From Methanomicrobiaceae archaeon (GTDB lineage: Archaea; Halobacteriota; Methanomicrobia; Methanomicrobiales; Methanoculleaceae): 53,777 nt of DNA. Below, one piece after another: positions 35,954 through 44,667 of this stretch. The stretch covers positions 1-53,777 of the forward strand of contig JAHKLN010000032.1 of assembly GCA_020854755.1 (NCBI GenBank). Reading direction: 5' to 3'. The notes below the pieces were generated by a model that ran no database searches, was not told where the DNA came from, and saw nothing but the letters and a program-made list of their open reading frames with translations. How positions within the stretch are numbered: position 1 is the stretch's first letter; the number at the start of each line of letters is the position of its first letter. The translations under genes were made by a program, and so were the position numbers.

Positions 35954-36826
35954 AAGGCCTCTCAGATAAAACCTAGGGTCATGGCATTCCGGGAAATTGA
36001 CGATGATCTCTGGGAAATTATCAGGAAATATCTCCCTCCAACAAAGCCGCACATCGGCCGGCCTCGGCGTGACCCCCGCCAGTTGATCAACGGCATCCTG
36101 TACGTCCTAACCACCGGCTGCACCTGGCACGACGTCCCGGAGAAATATGGTACCAAATCAACGGTACATCGCTATCACCTCGAACTCTGCGAGCGAGGAG
36201 CATATCAGGCGTTCTTCCTTGACCTTCTCCAATCGGGGTATGAGATCCGGAAAGTCGATCTCTCGCACTGCTCCATCGATACCAAGGATATCCCGGCGAA
36301 AAAAGGGGATCCACGGGGTATGATGGCTATAAAAAGGTGAACGGGAACAAGCTGAGCGCTCTGGTCGATCGGAATGGCCTGCCACTCGCCTGTACCGTTT
36401 CCCCGGCCAATGTCCACGATTCCCGGCTGTATCAGCCAACGCTGGAAGCATTTACGATTCCAGGAGTTTCCGATCAACCTTCGATCATCTCTGCCGATGC
36501 AGCCTACGATTCCCAGGAGATTCGTCAATACAATCGGAAGCAAAGAATTAAGAGCAATATCCCGGTAAACCGGAGATCCCGCATATATCCAAAGCGAGGA
36601 AGGCCGTTCTGGTTCGATCCAGAGCTCTGCAAGGCACGGAGTGCCATTGAACGGTTCTTCAGCTGGATTGAAGCGTTTAAGAAGATCGTTCCCCGATATG
36701 AGCGATATGAATACTCATTCCTCGGACTGATTCATCTGGCATGCACCATCATGGTCTGGAGAGTTTTGGGATGAGCTCAGCGTGTACGTATGAGATGGAC
36801 GAGCGAAAATCTCCCGATATAGCCTA
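35954..36826 (+). mobile_element. IS5-type insertion sequence
   Basis: About 870 bp containing a two-frame transposase. Imperfect ends are GGCCTCTCAGAT (left) and, inverted, GGCTATATCGGGAGAT (right), flanked by T/A-rich sequence. The boundaries are approximate and no target duplication is certain. It truncates pseudogene B. It is the only intact-looking mobile element in the window. Confidence 0.7.
35981..36774 (+). CDS. IS5 family transposase, -1 frameshift type
   Basis: Two overlapping frames (35981-36340 and a -1 frame ending 36774) give one DDE transposase of about 264 residues. The first part has WEIIRKYLPP, ILYVLTTGCTWHDVPE and the first Asp in HCSIDTKDIP. The second has ISADAAYDSQEIR (second Asp) and the final Glu in RSAIERFFSWIEAF. 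The shift can occur at A6G4 (36299-36308), giving PAKKRGSTGYDGYKK. IS elements of this group often use programmed frameshifting, so it may be active. Confidence 0.82.
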
Positions 36827-37020
36827 ATAGTCGTACTTCTGCAGCCAAATCCGGAATCCCCTGGATGTATTTCCATTCATCAACTATGATACCCGCAGTC
36901 CTGCAAAGAACCTCTATCCGGGCCATTGGCAGGTTGTATCCCCCACGCCCCTTCTTCCCTCGAAGGGCCTGCAGGCTCCCTGAAGTCCGGACGCTCTCGA
37001 ATCGGTTCTATCTGCTGCAA
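36790..37020 (-). pseudogene. Possible truncated coding remnant beside the IS
   Basis: One minus-strand frame is open from about 37010 to a stop at 36779 and reads like protein: FESVRTSGSLQALRGKKG, then GGYNLPMARIEVLCRTAGI and IVDEWKYIQGIPDLAAEV. There is no good start or Shine-Dalgarno, and its end runs into the presumed IS right end. I do not recognise it. It may be debris of another mobile gene, or chance. Confidence 0.3.
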
Positions 37021-37193
37021 TGAGCAAAGTCCTCTGCGATGTTTCTCCAGGAATCCTTGCCGGGCAGGAAGAGATGCTGTTATCAGAAACAATCTTCTCA
37101 CCGTGCTGCAAAGCATTCCATTGATCAACATGCAGGGATGCCTCTCCTGCAAAGACGGCGATCCGGGACATCCGTGCAGGTATCGGATGCACG

Positions 37194-37202
37194 AAAAAAA
37201 AA
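37194..37202 (-). terminator. T9 tract for the 19-residue gene
   Basis: Nine A residues on the plus strand, read as T9 on the minus strand, begin 24 nt after the stop of the tiny gene at 37227. It supports a genuine short transcript. Confidence 0.5.
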
Positions 37203-37226
37203 GATGAGTGTGTGCGTGGAGCGGGA

Positions 37227-37286
37227 TTACTTCTTCGGTGCAATAGGTTCGGCCTTCTTTGGTCTCTGGTCCTTTTCCTTTCCCAT
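37227..37286 (-). CDS. Putative 19-residue lysine-rich small protein
   Basis: MGKEKDQRPKKAEPIAPKK: seven lysines plus one arginine, and no hydrophobic stretch. A perfect GGAGGTG Shine-Dalgarno (37295-37301) lies 8 nt upstream of the ATG. An A/T-rich AATATTCATA about 60 nt upstream could be the TATA box, and a T9 tract follows the stop. The function is unknown; the charge suggests nucleic-acid or ribosome contact. It sits between IS debris and the hydrogenase locus, and chance cannot be excluded without homologs. Confidence 0.55.
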   Translation of the reverse strand: MGKEKDQRPKKAEPIAPKK

Positions 37287-37502
37287 AAGCCGAACACCTC
37301 CTGCCCTGGCGGGATATCTGTACGAATGACGGTCTAGTGTATGAATATTCCTCATCTCCTCTCCTGAATCGGGGATTCGGAAGCAGATTGGCAGCTATTT
37401 CGGCCCTGGCAGACCTTTCCCCTTATCTTGACGGAGTGCCGCGCCGGCACTGAACAGAGGCCTCACGATAGAACTATCACCGCTCCCGCCGAACTCTCGT
37501 CG

Positions 37503-37940
37503 ATGAAGATGGCAATCGGCATCGGAAACACCCTCAGGCGGGACGACGGGGCCGGCATATATGTGGCAAAACGGCTGGAAGGCAGCGGCTGGACTGCGCT
37601 GGACTGCGGCACCGCGCCTGAGAACTTTACGTCGGTGGTGCGGCGGGCGCACCCGGAGATCCTCGTCCTCGTCGACGCGGCAGAGATGGGTCTTTCGCCC
37701 GGCGAGTTCCGGATCATCGCCAAGGATGCGATCAGGGATGTAAGCATCGGCACCCATCACCTCCCCCTGACCCATCTCATCGATTACCTGCAGGACGCCG
37801 CCGGTTGCATCGTCTTTGTCGGCATCCAGCCGGCCGTCGTCCAGGACGGCGAGGGGCTCACCCCCGAAGTCATGAGGGGAGCAAACGATCTCGTGGAAAT
37901 CCTGAAAAAAGAATGTTTTGAGGCCCTCAGGCCGCTCTGA
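37503..37940 (+). CDS. Hydrogenase maturation protease
   Basis: 145-residue HycI/HyaD-type endopeptidase from the ATG at 37503. GIGNTLRRDDGAGIYVAKRL (about 5-24) holds the first Ni-binding acidic residue, and LVDAAEMG near 60-67 and a His in IGTHHLPLTHL near 84-94 supply the others. It converges on the Mbh operon, the two stop codons abutting at 37940/37941. Its likely substrate is the C-terminal extension of the large subunit at 39353-40585. Confidence 0.92.
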   Translation: MKMAIGIGNTLRRDDGAGIYVAKRLEGSGWTALDCGTAPENFTSVVRRAHPEILVLVDAAEMGLSPGEFRIIAKDAIRDVSIGTHHLPLTHLIDYLQDAAGCIVFVGIQPAVVQDGEGLTPEVMRGANDLVEILKKECFEALRPL

Positions 37941-38345
37941 TCACTCCACGATCAGGTTATCCGAATACCGGTCCTCATCTGCGAGCAGGAACTCTTCGGT
38001 CATCCTCAGCGAGCCCTTCGGGCAGATATCGGTGCACTGGGAGCAGAAGATGCACTGCGAGACGTAGATCCTGATCCGCTTCGTCTCCGGCACCGGCTCG
38101 ATGGCATGGGCCGGGCAGACCTTCGCACAGAGGTTGCACCCGATGCAGCCCTCCGGGTCATAGGTAATCTTCCCGCGGAACGCCGGCGGCAGCGCCACCG
38201 GGGGGTGGATAGCCGCTTCGCCCCGCCCGACCTTCTTCAAGAACTCCGTGACCGACGGAGGGAGATACTTTGCCGGGAAGACATTTGTCGCCGGCTCCCT
38301 GAAGAGCTGCCGCAGCAGCTCCGGTATCATGGGAAGGCTTGCCAT
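37941..38345 (-). CDS. mbhN: Mbh hydrogenase ferredoxin-like subunit MbhN
   Basis: 134-residue subunit homologous to NuoI/EchF. It carries two 4Fe-4S motifs: Cys67, Cys70, Cys73, Cys77 ([12 protein letters not shown]) and Cys98, Cys101, Cys104, Cys108 ([12 protein letters not shown]). It passes electrons between soluble ferredoxin and the small subunit. It is the last gene of the operon, 3 nt after mbhM, so it fixes the 3' end of the 14-gene unit. Confidence 0.93.
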   Translation of the reverse strand: MASLPMIPELLRQLFREPATNVFPAKYLPPSVTEFLKKVGRGEAAIHPPVALPPAFRGKITYDPEGCIGCNLCAKVCPAHAIEPVPETKRIRIYVSQCIFCSQCTDICPKGSLRMTEEFLLADEDRYSDNLIVE

Positions 38346-38348
38346 AGT

Positions 38349-39356
38349 TTACCACACTCCAAACGTTGCATCCAGCACAATCAGAAGCAGTCCGAGGATT
38401 CCGAGCCCGCCGAACCAGATCCAGTAGACGGAGACGATCTGCGTGATCTTGAACCGCGCCATCGAGACCCGGATCAGGCTCACCGAGACGAAGACCACCA
38501 GCAGCACCTTGGCAAGGAAGAAGAGGAAGTCCACCGCGAGTGCCAGGGCCGGGCTCATCGCGACGAAGGTCGATATGTTCCAGGGCAGGAAGACGGCCAC
38601 GGCAATCGCTGCCATCGCAATCGTCCTCACGCCCTGCGCCAGGTAGAATAAGGCGAGATTTCTCCCCGAATATTCGACGAGCAGCCCGCCCGCGAGTTCC
38701 GTCTCCGCCTCCTGGGAATCAAACGGCACGCGGGAGAGCTCCGCAGGCGTCACCCATGCAAGGATCAGCAGGAGGATGATCCCTCCGATGATGCCGAGCG
38801 GTCCCATAACGCCCCAGAACGGGTTGGTCGCGATCGTCGCAAGCGAGAACGGGTAGGCGATGCCCGCCATACTGAGCCGCCACGCAATGGCGATGATCGC
38901 GATTGCGAGAGGGAACTCATAGGCCATCATCGTGACCATCTCACGCTGCGCGCCCACCGTGGCGTAGGGCGATCCCGAGGCGAATCCGCCGGCAACCATG
39001 GCAAGGGCGGGGACGGTGAGGAGGTACATGATGAGCACCAGATCGCCGTATGCCCCGAGGACCGGCATCAGGCTGCCTATCGGCAGGTAGAGGAGGATGG
39101 TGATGGACGACGCCAGCGCCAGGATCGGGGCGAAGTTGAAGAGCCACGGGATGGCGTTATCTGGGACGACGCTCTCCTTTCGGAGCAGTTTCATCGTATC
39201 GATGAAGGGCTGCCTGATCGGCGGGCCGATGCGTGCCTGCATGTGGGCCGCAAACTTCCGGTCGATCCCAAGGAAGAGGAGGCCTGCAAGGATGCCGAAG
39301 GCGGATATGGCGATCGTCCCGGCGACGGCCGGAAGCAGCGTCGTGGCAGGGCTCAT
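38349..39356 (-). CDS. mbhM: Mbh membrane anchor subunit MbhM (NuoH-like)
   Basis: 335 residues with about eight membrane helices, homologous to NuoH/EchB. The first cytoplasmic loop IDRKFAAHMQARIGPPIRQP matches the conserved arginine-rich loop contacting the hydrogenase module, and DSQEAETELAGG is the acidic loop of the family. It joins the peripheral arm to the antiporter module. It overlaps mbhL by 4 nt. Confidence 0.95.
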   Translation of the reverse strand: MSPATTLLPAVAGTIAISAFGILAGLLFLGIDRKFAAHMQARIGPPIRQPFIDTMKLLRKESVVPDNAIPWLFNFAPILALASSITILLYLPIGSLMPVLGAYGDLVLIMYLLTVPALAMVAGGFASGSPYATVGAQREMVTMMAYEFPLAIAIIAIAWRLSMAGIAYPFSLATIATNPFWGVMGPLGIIGGIILLLILAWVTPAELSRVPFDSQEAETELAGGLLVEYSGRNLALFYLAQGVRTIAMAAIAVAVFLPWNISTFVAMSPALALAVDFLFFLAKVLLVVFVSVSLIRVSMARFKITQIVSVYWIWFGGLGILGLLLIVLDATFGVW

Positions 39357-40585
39357 CGCATCAGCCTCCTCGTCTTCTCGACCGATAGCCGGGTCAATTC
39401 CTCTTTTGTCATGATCCCCCGCCTCCCGTCCCGGACGATCGCCACGCGGTCGGTGCAGGAGAGGCAGGGGTCGATCGATGCGACGACGATCGGGATATCG
39501 GCGATCTGTTCGCCTTCAAGCATCGGTATCCATGACATCAGGTTGCTGTACGAGGATGCCTTCACCTTCCATGTCGTCGGGTGCTCCTTCCCGTCCATCC
39601 GAACGTAGTGGAAGACCTCGCCCCGGGGGGCTTCGTGCCGTCCAATCGCCTCGCCGTGGGCCTTCTTGAACGCCGAGAGGATCTTCGGGATCTTCGCCTC
39701 CCAGGTGATATCTCCCGCCGGGATCAGGTCAAGGCACTGCCTGATGAGATCAACGGACTGATCGACCTCAAGCAGGCGGACGACGATCCGATCGTAGACG
39801 TCGCCCCGGGTCTCCCCCAGATAGGCGTCGGGCAGCACCGGGCTGATCTCGAGATCCCCGTAGGCGGCGTAGGGGTAATCCACCCGCACGTCCATCTTCA
39901 CGCCCGACGCCCGGGCAGTCGGCCCGACCGTGCAGAGTTTCAGGGCCTCCTCATGGGTGAGCACGCCGCAGTCCCTGCACCGCATCTGGATGGTCTTATC
40001 CTCCAGGAAGACCTGCAGGAGTTTCGCCTTCAGGTCGCTGTAATAGTCGAGGCAGTTATGGATCGTCTCGTGCTGGTCGGGGGTGATGTCGCGCCGCACC
40101 CCGCCGACCTGGATGATCCCGTAGTTGACCCGGTTCCCGGTCAGGAGTTCGAGGACGTCCATCGCGAACTCCCGCACCCGCCATGACAGGTGGAGGAGGG
40201 TATCGTAGCCCAGTTCGTGGGCGGCAACCCCGGCCCAGAGGATATGGGACTGGATCCGCTCGAACTCGGCGATGATGGCACGGATATAGTCGGCCCGCTC
40301 CGGCACCTCGATCTCCATGACCTGCTCGACGGCCCGTGCGAATGAAAGGGTGTGCGAGACACCGCAGATGCCGCAGATGCGGTCGGTGAGATGGACAATC
40401 TGCACCGGGTTGCGGCGCATGCCCATCCATTCAATCGCCCGATGCGCCTGGCCGGGTGCAAAATCGGCCTTCAGGATCCTCTCGCCCTCCATCTGGAAGG
40501 TGAACATCACCGGCTCTTTTAACGCCGGATGGGTCGGGCCTATGGGGACGGTGTAGGGTACCGCCTTCTTGGTATCGTCACTCAT
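39353..40585 (-). CDS. mbhL: Mbh [NiFe]-hydrogenase large subunit MbhL
   Basis: Catalytic subunit, 410 residues. Both nickel-ligating pairs are intact: Cys71/Cys74 in DRICGICGVSH and Cys374/Cys377 in DPCLSCTDR. It is therefore a real hydrogenase and not the NuoD homolog, which lacks them. About 33 residues follow the last Cys, so C-terminal processing by the adjacent protease is plausible. The sequence between is typical group 4 [NiFe]. It overlaps mbhK by 8 nt. Confidence 0.96.
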   Translation of the reverse strand: MSDDTKKAVPYTVPIGPTHPALKEPVMFTFQMEGERILKADFAPGQAHRAIEWMGMRRNPVQIVHLTDRICGICGVSHTLSFARAVEQVMEIEVPERADYIRAIIAEFERIQSHILWAGVAAHELGYDTLLHLSWRVREFAMDVLELLTGNRVNYGIIQVGGVRRDITPDQHETIHNCLDYYSDLKAKLLQVFLEDKTIQMRCRDCGVLTHEEALKLCTVGPTARASGVKMDVRVDYPYAAYGDLEISPVLPDAYLGETRGDVYDRIVVRLLEVDQSVDLIRQCLDLIPAGDITWEAKIPKILSAFKKAHGEAIGRHEAPRGEVFHYVRMDGKEHPTTWKVKASSYSNLMSWIPMLEGEQIADIPIVVASIDPCLSCTDRVAIVRDGRRGIMTKEELTRLSVEKTRRLMR

Positions 40586-41240
40586 GCCTCTGCTCCTCCT
40601 CTTCCGACGGCTTTTTGCCTTTGACCGCGGCCTCCGTCGTTCCTTCGGCCTGCACCTCTCCCTGCTCCTCCTTCTTCACCACCGGGCGGGCCGGACGGTT
40701 CGCCGGCCTTCCCACCGCCCACAGGTCTTTCACCATATGGTCGGGAACGCCGGTCTCGTCCTTCCTCCATGGATAGACGCCTTCTGGGAACTCCTCCGGC
40801 AAAAATAGCCGTCTGCTGTCGGGGATGTCGACGATCTCGATGCCGAGCATCTCCTGCTTCTCCCGCTCGGTGAAGAGCGCGCCCGGGATGAGGTCGGTGA
40901 TCGTCGGCATACGGAGATCGTCCTTCGGCAGGAGCACGGTAAAGGTCACGGTATACTCCCCGTGCCTGGTCCCGTAGTAGATCGTGAAGTGGTAGAGGAG
41001 CTCGAGCCCGTCCCCGAGATCGCTGCCCGAGACGACGGCGAGGTGCGGGAAATGGATCTCCATCAGCTTCTCAAGGGCGGGCCTGAACAGGTCGCGATCG
41101 ATATCGATCCAGATATTGTAGTTTGCGATCTTCTTCGATCCCTCTCTCCGCTCGGTGATCCGCGCCTCGCGTATGCCGTCCCCGAACTCACGGGTAAAGA
41201 CCTCGACGATCTCTTCCGGCGTCAGTCTTGCTTCGCTCAT
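40578..41240 (-). CDS. mbhK: Mbh subunit MbhK (NuoC-like)
   Basis: 220 residues from the ATG at 41240 (MSEARLTPEE); the open frame upstream is a shadow of mbhJ. The core matches NuoC/EchD: a DLIPGALFTEREKQEMLGIE stretch and LPEEFPEGVYPWRKDE. An unusual charged tail of about 35 residues (KKEEQGEVQAEG, KGKKPSEEEEQRHE) extends beyond the fold and looks disordered. It overlaps mbhJ by 4 nt. Confidence 0.92.
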   Translation of the reverse strand: MSEARLTPEEIVEVFTREFGDGIREARITERREGSKKIANYNIWIDIDRDLFRPALEKLMEIHFPHLAVVSGSDLGDGLELLYHFTIYYGTRHGEYTVTFTVLLPKDDLRMPTITDLIPGALFTEREKQEMLGIEIVDIPDSRRLFLPEEFPEGVYPWRKDETGVPDHMVKDLWAVGRPANRPARPVVKKEEQGEVQAEGTTEAAVKGKKPSEEEEQRHE

Positions 41241-41671
41241 GGCAGTTCCCCCTGCAGCCGCTCGAGCTTCTGCAGCGCCCTGACCACGCCGAAGATGATC
41301 CCCTCCGGGCGCGGCGGGCAGCCCGGGACATAAACGTCCACCGGGATCACGTCGTCGATGGGGCCGTCGAGGTTGTACGAGTCGTAAAACGGCCCTCCGG
41401 AGATGCCGCAGGCCCCCACGCACATGACCACCTTGGGGTCCGGTATCTGCTCGTAGACCCGCAGAAGGCGCGGTCGCATCTTCTTGACGACCGGCCCGGT
41501 CACAAGGAGCAGATCCGCGTGTTTGGGCGATCCCACGAGCTTGATCCCGAACCGTTCCGGATCGTATCTGGGTGTGAGCGTCGCCACTATCTCGATCTCG
41601 CAGCCGTTACAGGATCCCGAGTTGAAGTGGAATGCCCATAACGACCTGTTGAATGATTTTGTAATATTCAT
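41237..41671 (-). CDS. mbhJ: Mbh hydrogenase small subunit MbhJ (NuoB-like)
   Basis: 144 residues from the ATG at 41671. The proximal 4Fe-4S cluster ligands are Cys21/Cys24 (GSCNGCEIE), Cys88 (CVGACGISGG) and Cys118 (VPGCPPRPEG), as in NuoB and EchC. It connects MbhN to the Ni-Fe site in MbhL. It shares one base with mbhI (the two meet at 41671). Confidence 0.95.
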   Translation of the reverse strand: MNITKSFNRSLWAFHFNSGSCNGCEIEIVATLTPRYDPERFGIKLVGSPKHADLLLVTGPVVKKMRPRLLRVYEQIPDPKVVMCVGACGISGGPFYDSYNLDGPIDDVIPVDVYVPGCPPRPEGIIFGVVRALQKLERLQGELP

Positions 41672-42015
41672 CAGATCAGACCCACCATGACGAGGATGAG
41701 TGCCGTGGTACCGAGGAACCACAGGGTGTAGTCGTTCAGCACGCCGGTATGGAGCGGGACGATGCGGTCGAAGTATCCCTTCAGGGCCTCGGTGAACCCC
41801 CAGTAGAGGTGGCTGCCCCTGACATGGACGTCGCCCTTTTCAGGCTCGGCATTCCCTGACAGGAAGGGTTTTGTCTGCTCCGTACCGCGTTTATACCCGC
41901 TCTCTCCATATGCCCAGATCAGGTAGGCGATCACGGCGGCAATGCCCGCCGCCAGCAGCCAGACGACCGGGTTCCAGATCCCGTGGCCGGTATCGAGCGT
42001 CGAAAGAATGTCCAT
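41671..42015 (-). CDS. mbhI: Mbh subunit MbhI
   Basis: 114 residues with two membrane helices, one at each end (about 17-34 and 95-113), and a hydrophilic middle containing GDVHVRGSHLYWGFTEALKG. Position and size match MbhI of Pyrococcus, which links the antiporter-like and hydrogenase modules. There are no catalytic residues. Assignment rests mainly on gene order. Confidence 0.82.
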   Translation of the reverse strand: MDILSTLDTGHGIWNPVVWLLAAGIAAVIAYLIWAYGESGYKRGTEQTKPFLSGNAEPEKGDVHVRGSHLYWGFTEALKGYFDRIVPLHTGVLNDYTLWFLGTTALILVMVGLI

Positions 42016-42016
42016 A

Positions 42017-43591
42017 TCAGAGCCCCCCGAGCACCGATGCGATATATCCGCTCTGGTTCACGAGCGCTGCCGCAGCGGGCGCAACGAACTGGTCCACCAC
42101 CCATGCCGGTGCGAGGCCGAAGGCAACGGTGACCACCGCAAGGATGCCCATGCCGATCAGCATGGGAAGAGGCGCCTCCTTCACGTCTGCATACTCGGGC
42201 AGCCTCGGACCCATGAATATGGACTGGAACACCTTGACGAATGACGCCAGCATCAGAATGCTGACGACCATCGCGATGATCGCAAGGAGCGGGTTGAAGA
42301 GGAATACCGACTCGTAGATCATCAGTTTGGATGCGAATCCGTTGAACGGGGGTATCCCCGCGATTGCCAGCGCGCCAATGATAAAGAAGATCATCGTCCA
42401 TTTCATTGAGTGGCCGAGACCACCCAGTCTGTTTAAGTTTCGCGTTCCGGTACGATAAAAGATTGCACCCGCTGTCAGGAAGAGGAGACCCTTATACATG
42501 GCATGGTTGATGATGTGGAAGATGCCGCCCTCCATGGCGACAAGCCCGTAGGCGTCCATGAGCCCCTGCTGCCCGAGGACGGCGAGCCCGACCCCGACGC
42601 CGAGGAGCATGTAGCCCGTCTGGGAGACGGCGTGATAGGCCATGAGCCGTTTTACGTCCTTCTGCACGAGCGCCATCGTGACGCCGATGAACATCGAGAG
42701 GACGCCCAGTACGATGATGATCCAGCCGACGGCGAAGTAGTCGAGGGTCACGCTGTAAAGCGTGAACACGACCCTGAACACGCCGTACAGCCCCGCCTGG
42801 CTCGCGACGACCAGCAGCGCGGTGATCGAGCCCGGCGCCATCGAGTATGCGTCGGGTGTCCAGAAGTGGAGAGGGACCGCGCCCGCCTTCATCGCGAGCG
42901 CGGCGAGGAGGAGCACGAGCGCCACCTTGTCGAGCATGGTGAACTCTATCCTGCTTGCGAGCATGGCGATATTCAGGGCATTATACTGCCCGTAGAGGAG
43001 GGCTGTCGCAAATATGACGAAAAGGCCGCCGATTGTGCATAAGAATGCGTATTTCAGCCCCGCCTCGATGGCAACGCCCTTATCGTTGCGGTAGGCGATG
43101 AGCGCGGCGCCTGCAATGGAGTTGAGCTCTAAGAAGACGAAGAAGTTGAAGAGATCCCCGGTGCAGACCATCCCGAGAATGCCGGTAATGAGCAGGAGCA
43201 GCAGCGCATAGAATCCGTCCCTGCCGGTCAGCTTCGACTCGCTGATAAGCGAGTAGAGGGTCACTGCAAACCCGGATATCGCTGCGGTAACCACCATAAA
43301 AGCGCTCATCGCATCGACGGTGAAGATGATCCTGATCGGAATGCCGCCGGAGTCGATGGGAAGCGGGATATGCGGCGCTGCTGCGCCGAAGGCGTAGACC
43401 ACCGTTCCGACGGTGTAGACCTGGTAGGCAAGGACTGCCGCGATGGCCGCTGTTGCCGCCATCGCGGCAAAGATCCAGGCGTCTCTCGCCTGCCTGCTGT
43501 ACCTGCCGATCAGGGGTGTCGCGAAGGCGGCAAAGAGGGGCAGCGCAATGATGAGCGCCGGGGCATGCTGGGCTATGATACCGGGCGTCAT
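42017..43591 (-). CDS. mbhH: Mbh antiporter-like subunit MbhH (MrpD/NuoN-like)
   Basis: 524 residues and about 14 membrane helices. It belongs to the proton-translocating family shared by Mrp antiporters and complex I. The conserved helix with GLKYAFLCTIGGLFVIFATALL region and the loop KDVKRLMAYHAVSQTGYML (lysine, His) are present. It probably moves Na+ or H+ during H2/ferredoxin turnover. It overlaps mbhG by 4 nt. Confidence 0.94.
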   Translation of the reverse strand: MTPGIIAQHAPALIIALPLFAAFATPLIGRYSRQARDAWIFAAMAATAAIAAVLAYQVYTVGTVVYAFGAAAPHIPLPIDSGGIPIRIIFTVDAMSAFMVVTAAISGFAVTLYSLISESKLTGRDGFYALLLLLITGILGMVCTGDLFNFFVFLELNSIAGAALIAYRNDKGVAIEAGLKYAFLCTIGGLFVIFATALLYGQYNALNIAMLASRIEFTMLDKVALVLLLAALAMKAGAVPLHFWTPDAYSMAPGSITALLVVASQAGLYGVFRVVFTLYSVTLDYFAVGWIIIVLGVLSMFIGVTMALVQKDVKRLMAYHAVSQTGYMLLGVGVGLAVLGQQGLMDAYGLVAMEGGIFHIINHAMYKGLLFLTAGAIFYRTGTRNLNRLGGLGHSMKWTMIFFIIGALAIAGIPPFNGFASKLMIYESVFLFNPLLAIIAMVVSILMLASFVKVFQSIFMGPRLPEYADVKEAPLPMLIGMGILAVVTVAFGLAPAWVVDQFVAPAAAALVNQSGYIASVLGGL

Positions 43592-43932
43592 CCTCTCAAC
43601 TTCCTGATGCTGCCGGCATCAGCCGTGCCGTACTTCCGGTAGATCATCATGGCAAACGAGAGCAGCAGCGCGGTGGTCGCAATGCCGATGACGATGTTTG
43701 TCAGCGTCATCGCCTGGACGGTCGGCAGCACCATCGGCCCTTCGGGCGCATTGGTAAAGATCGGGGCGATCCCTCCCTGCCGGTATCCCAGCGTCACCAG
43801 GAAGAGGTTGACGCTCGCCTCCAGAAGGCTGACGCCCATGATCATCTTGATTATGTTCCTTCGAAAGAGCAGTGCTGTCAGGCCGATGCCTCCGATCACT
43901 GCTGCCGCTATAAATGGTAGATTATTGAACAC
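43588..43932 (-). CDS. mbhG: Mbh subunit MbhG (MnhC/NuoK-like)
   Basis: 114 residues with three membrane helices, typical of MrpC/NuoK. The helix MIMGVSLLEASVNLFLVTLG has the conserved Glu used in ion transfer, and LPTVQAMTLTNIVIGIATTA begins the last helix. It is coupled to mbhH (overlap 4 nt) and mbhF (overlap 1 nt). Confidence 0.94.
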   Translation of the reverse strand: MFNNLPFIAAAVIGGIGLTALLFRRNIIKMIMGVSLLEASVNLFLVTLGYRQGGIAPIFTNAPEGPMVLPTVQAMTLTNIVIGIATTALLLSFAMMIYRKYGTADAGSIRKLRG

Positions 43933-44396
43933 TACGCTTCCTCCCTGGTTCCTGAAAGCATATAGAGGATGATGACGCTCAGTGCGCCGAGCACCTCGAG
44001 CCCGACCGCCAGATTCATCAGGGGTATGACGCCTCCGGTATTCAGGTCGCCCGGGTTTGCGCCGGGAGCAACCGATGCCCCGAAGATGAGACCGGTATCC
44101 GCAACCCAGTTGTAGAAGAAGCCGGTACCGAACGCCAGTGCGGCGAGCGCGAGGCTGACGAAGATCAGCAGTCCTGCGAACTCGCAGTTCCGCAGGATAT
44201 CCTTGCTGAAGCGCCCCACCGCCGTCTCGTAGCGGTAGGCCACTATCATCAGGATGATGCCTGTTGCAAAGACCGCACCGCCCTGAAACCCGCCGCCGGG
44301 GGTGAGGTGGCCATGCGCCACGATGTAGAGCCCGAAGATGAGGATGAACGGGAAGAGCAGGTTTGCGGCGGCACGGACGACCTTACTCATATTCAT
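43932..44396 (-). CDS. mbhF: Mbh subunit MbhF (MnhB-like)
   Basis: 154 residues from the ATG at 44396 (MNMSKVVRAA); an in-frame ATG at 44390 is an alternative, and the longer frame is a shadow. Four helices and the MrpB signature HGHLTPGGGFQGGAVFA, a histidine/glycine loop, are visible. It overlaps mbhE by 14 nt. Confidence 0.93.
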   Translation of the reverse strand: MNMSKVVRAAANLLFPFILIFGLYIVAHGHLTPGGGFQGGAVFATGIILMIVAYRYETAVGRFSKDILRNCEFAGLLIFVSLALAALAFGTGFFYNWVADTGLIFGASVAPGANPGDLNTGGVIPLMNLAVGLEVLGALSVIILYMLSGTREEA

Positions 44397-44667
44397 ACTC
44401 GTCACCTGCCCGCAGCTTCCGGAATACAAGCCCGATCCCGAGGACCGCCGTAAACAGGACGGTGGCCTCCCCGAGGGTATCGAACCCTCTGAAGTCAAAG
44501 AGAACGGCTGTCACGATGTTGTTTATGCCGGCCAGTTCCTGCCCGTTCTCGATCATGTACTCGTCCATGTCGGCATACGCCGGGTTCCCGAACTCCAGCC
44601 CGATTGCGGGGATCAGGAATCCGCCCAGCAGAATGAGCACCGTTGCAGCCATGAGTATCTGTTTCAT
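44383..44667 (-). CDS. mbhE: Mbh subunit MbhE
   Basis: 94 residues with two helices. The start ATG at 44667 overlaps the mbhD stop (ATGA), which rules out the earlier ATG in frame. FRGFDTLGEATVLFTAVLGIG is the conserved MrpA C-terminal-like block found in MbhE. It ends in an acidic EYEYE tail. Confidence 0.9.
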   Translation of the reverse strand: MKQILMAATVLILLGGFLIPAIGLEFGNPAYADMDEYMIENGQELAGINNIVTAVLFDFRGFDTLGEATVLFTAVLGIGLVFRKLRAGDEYEYE

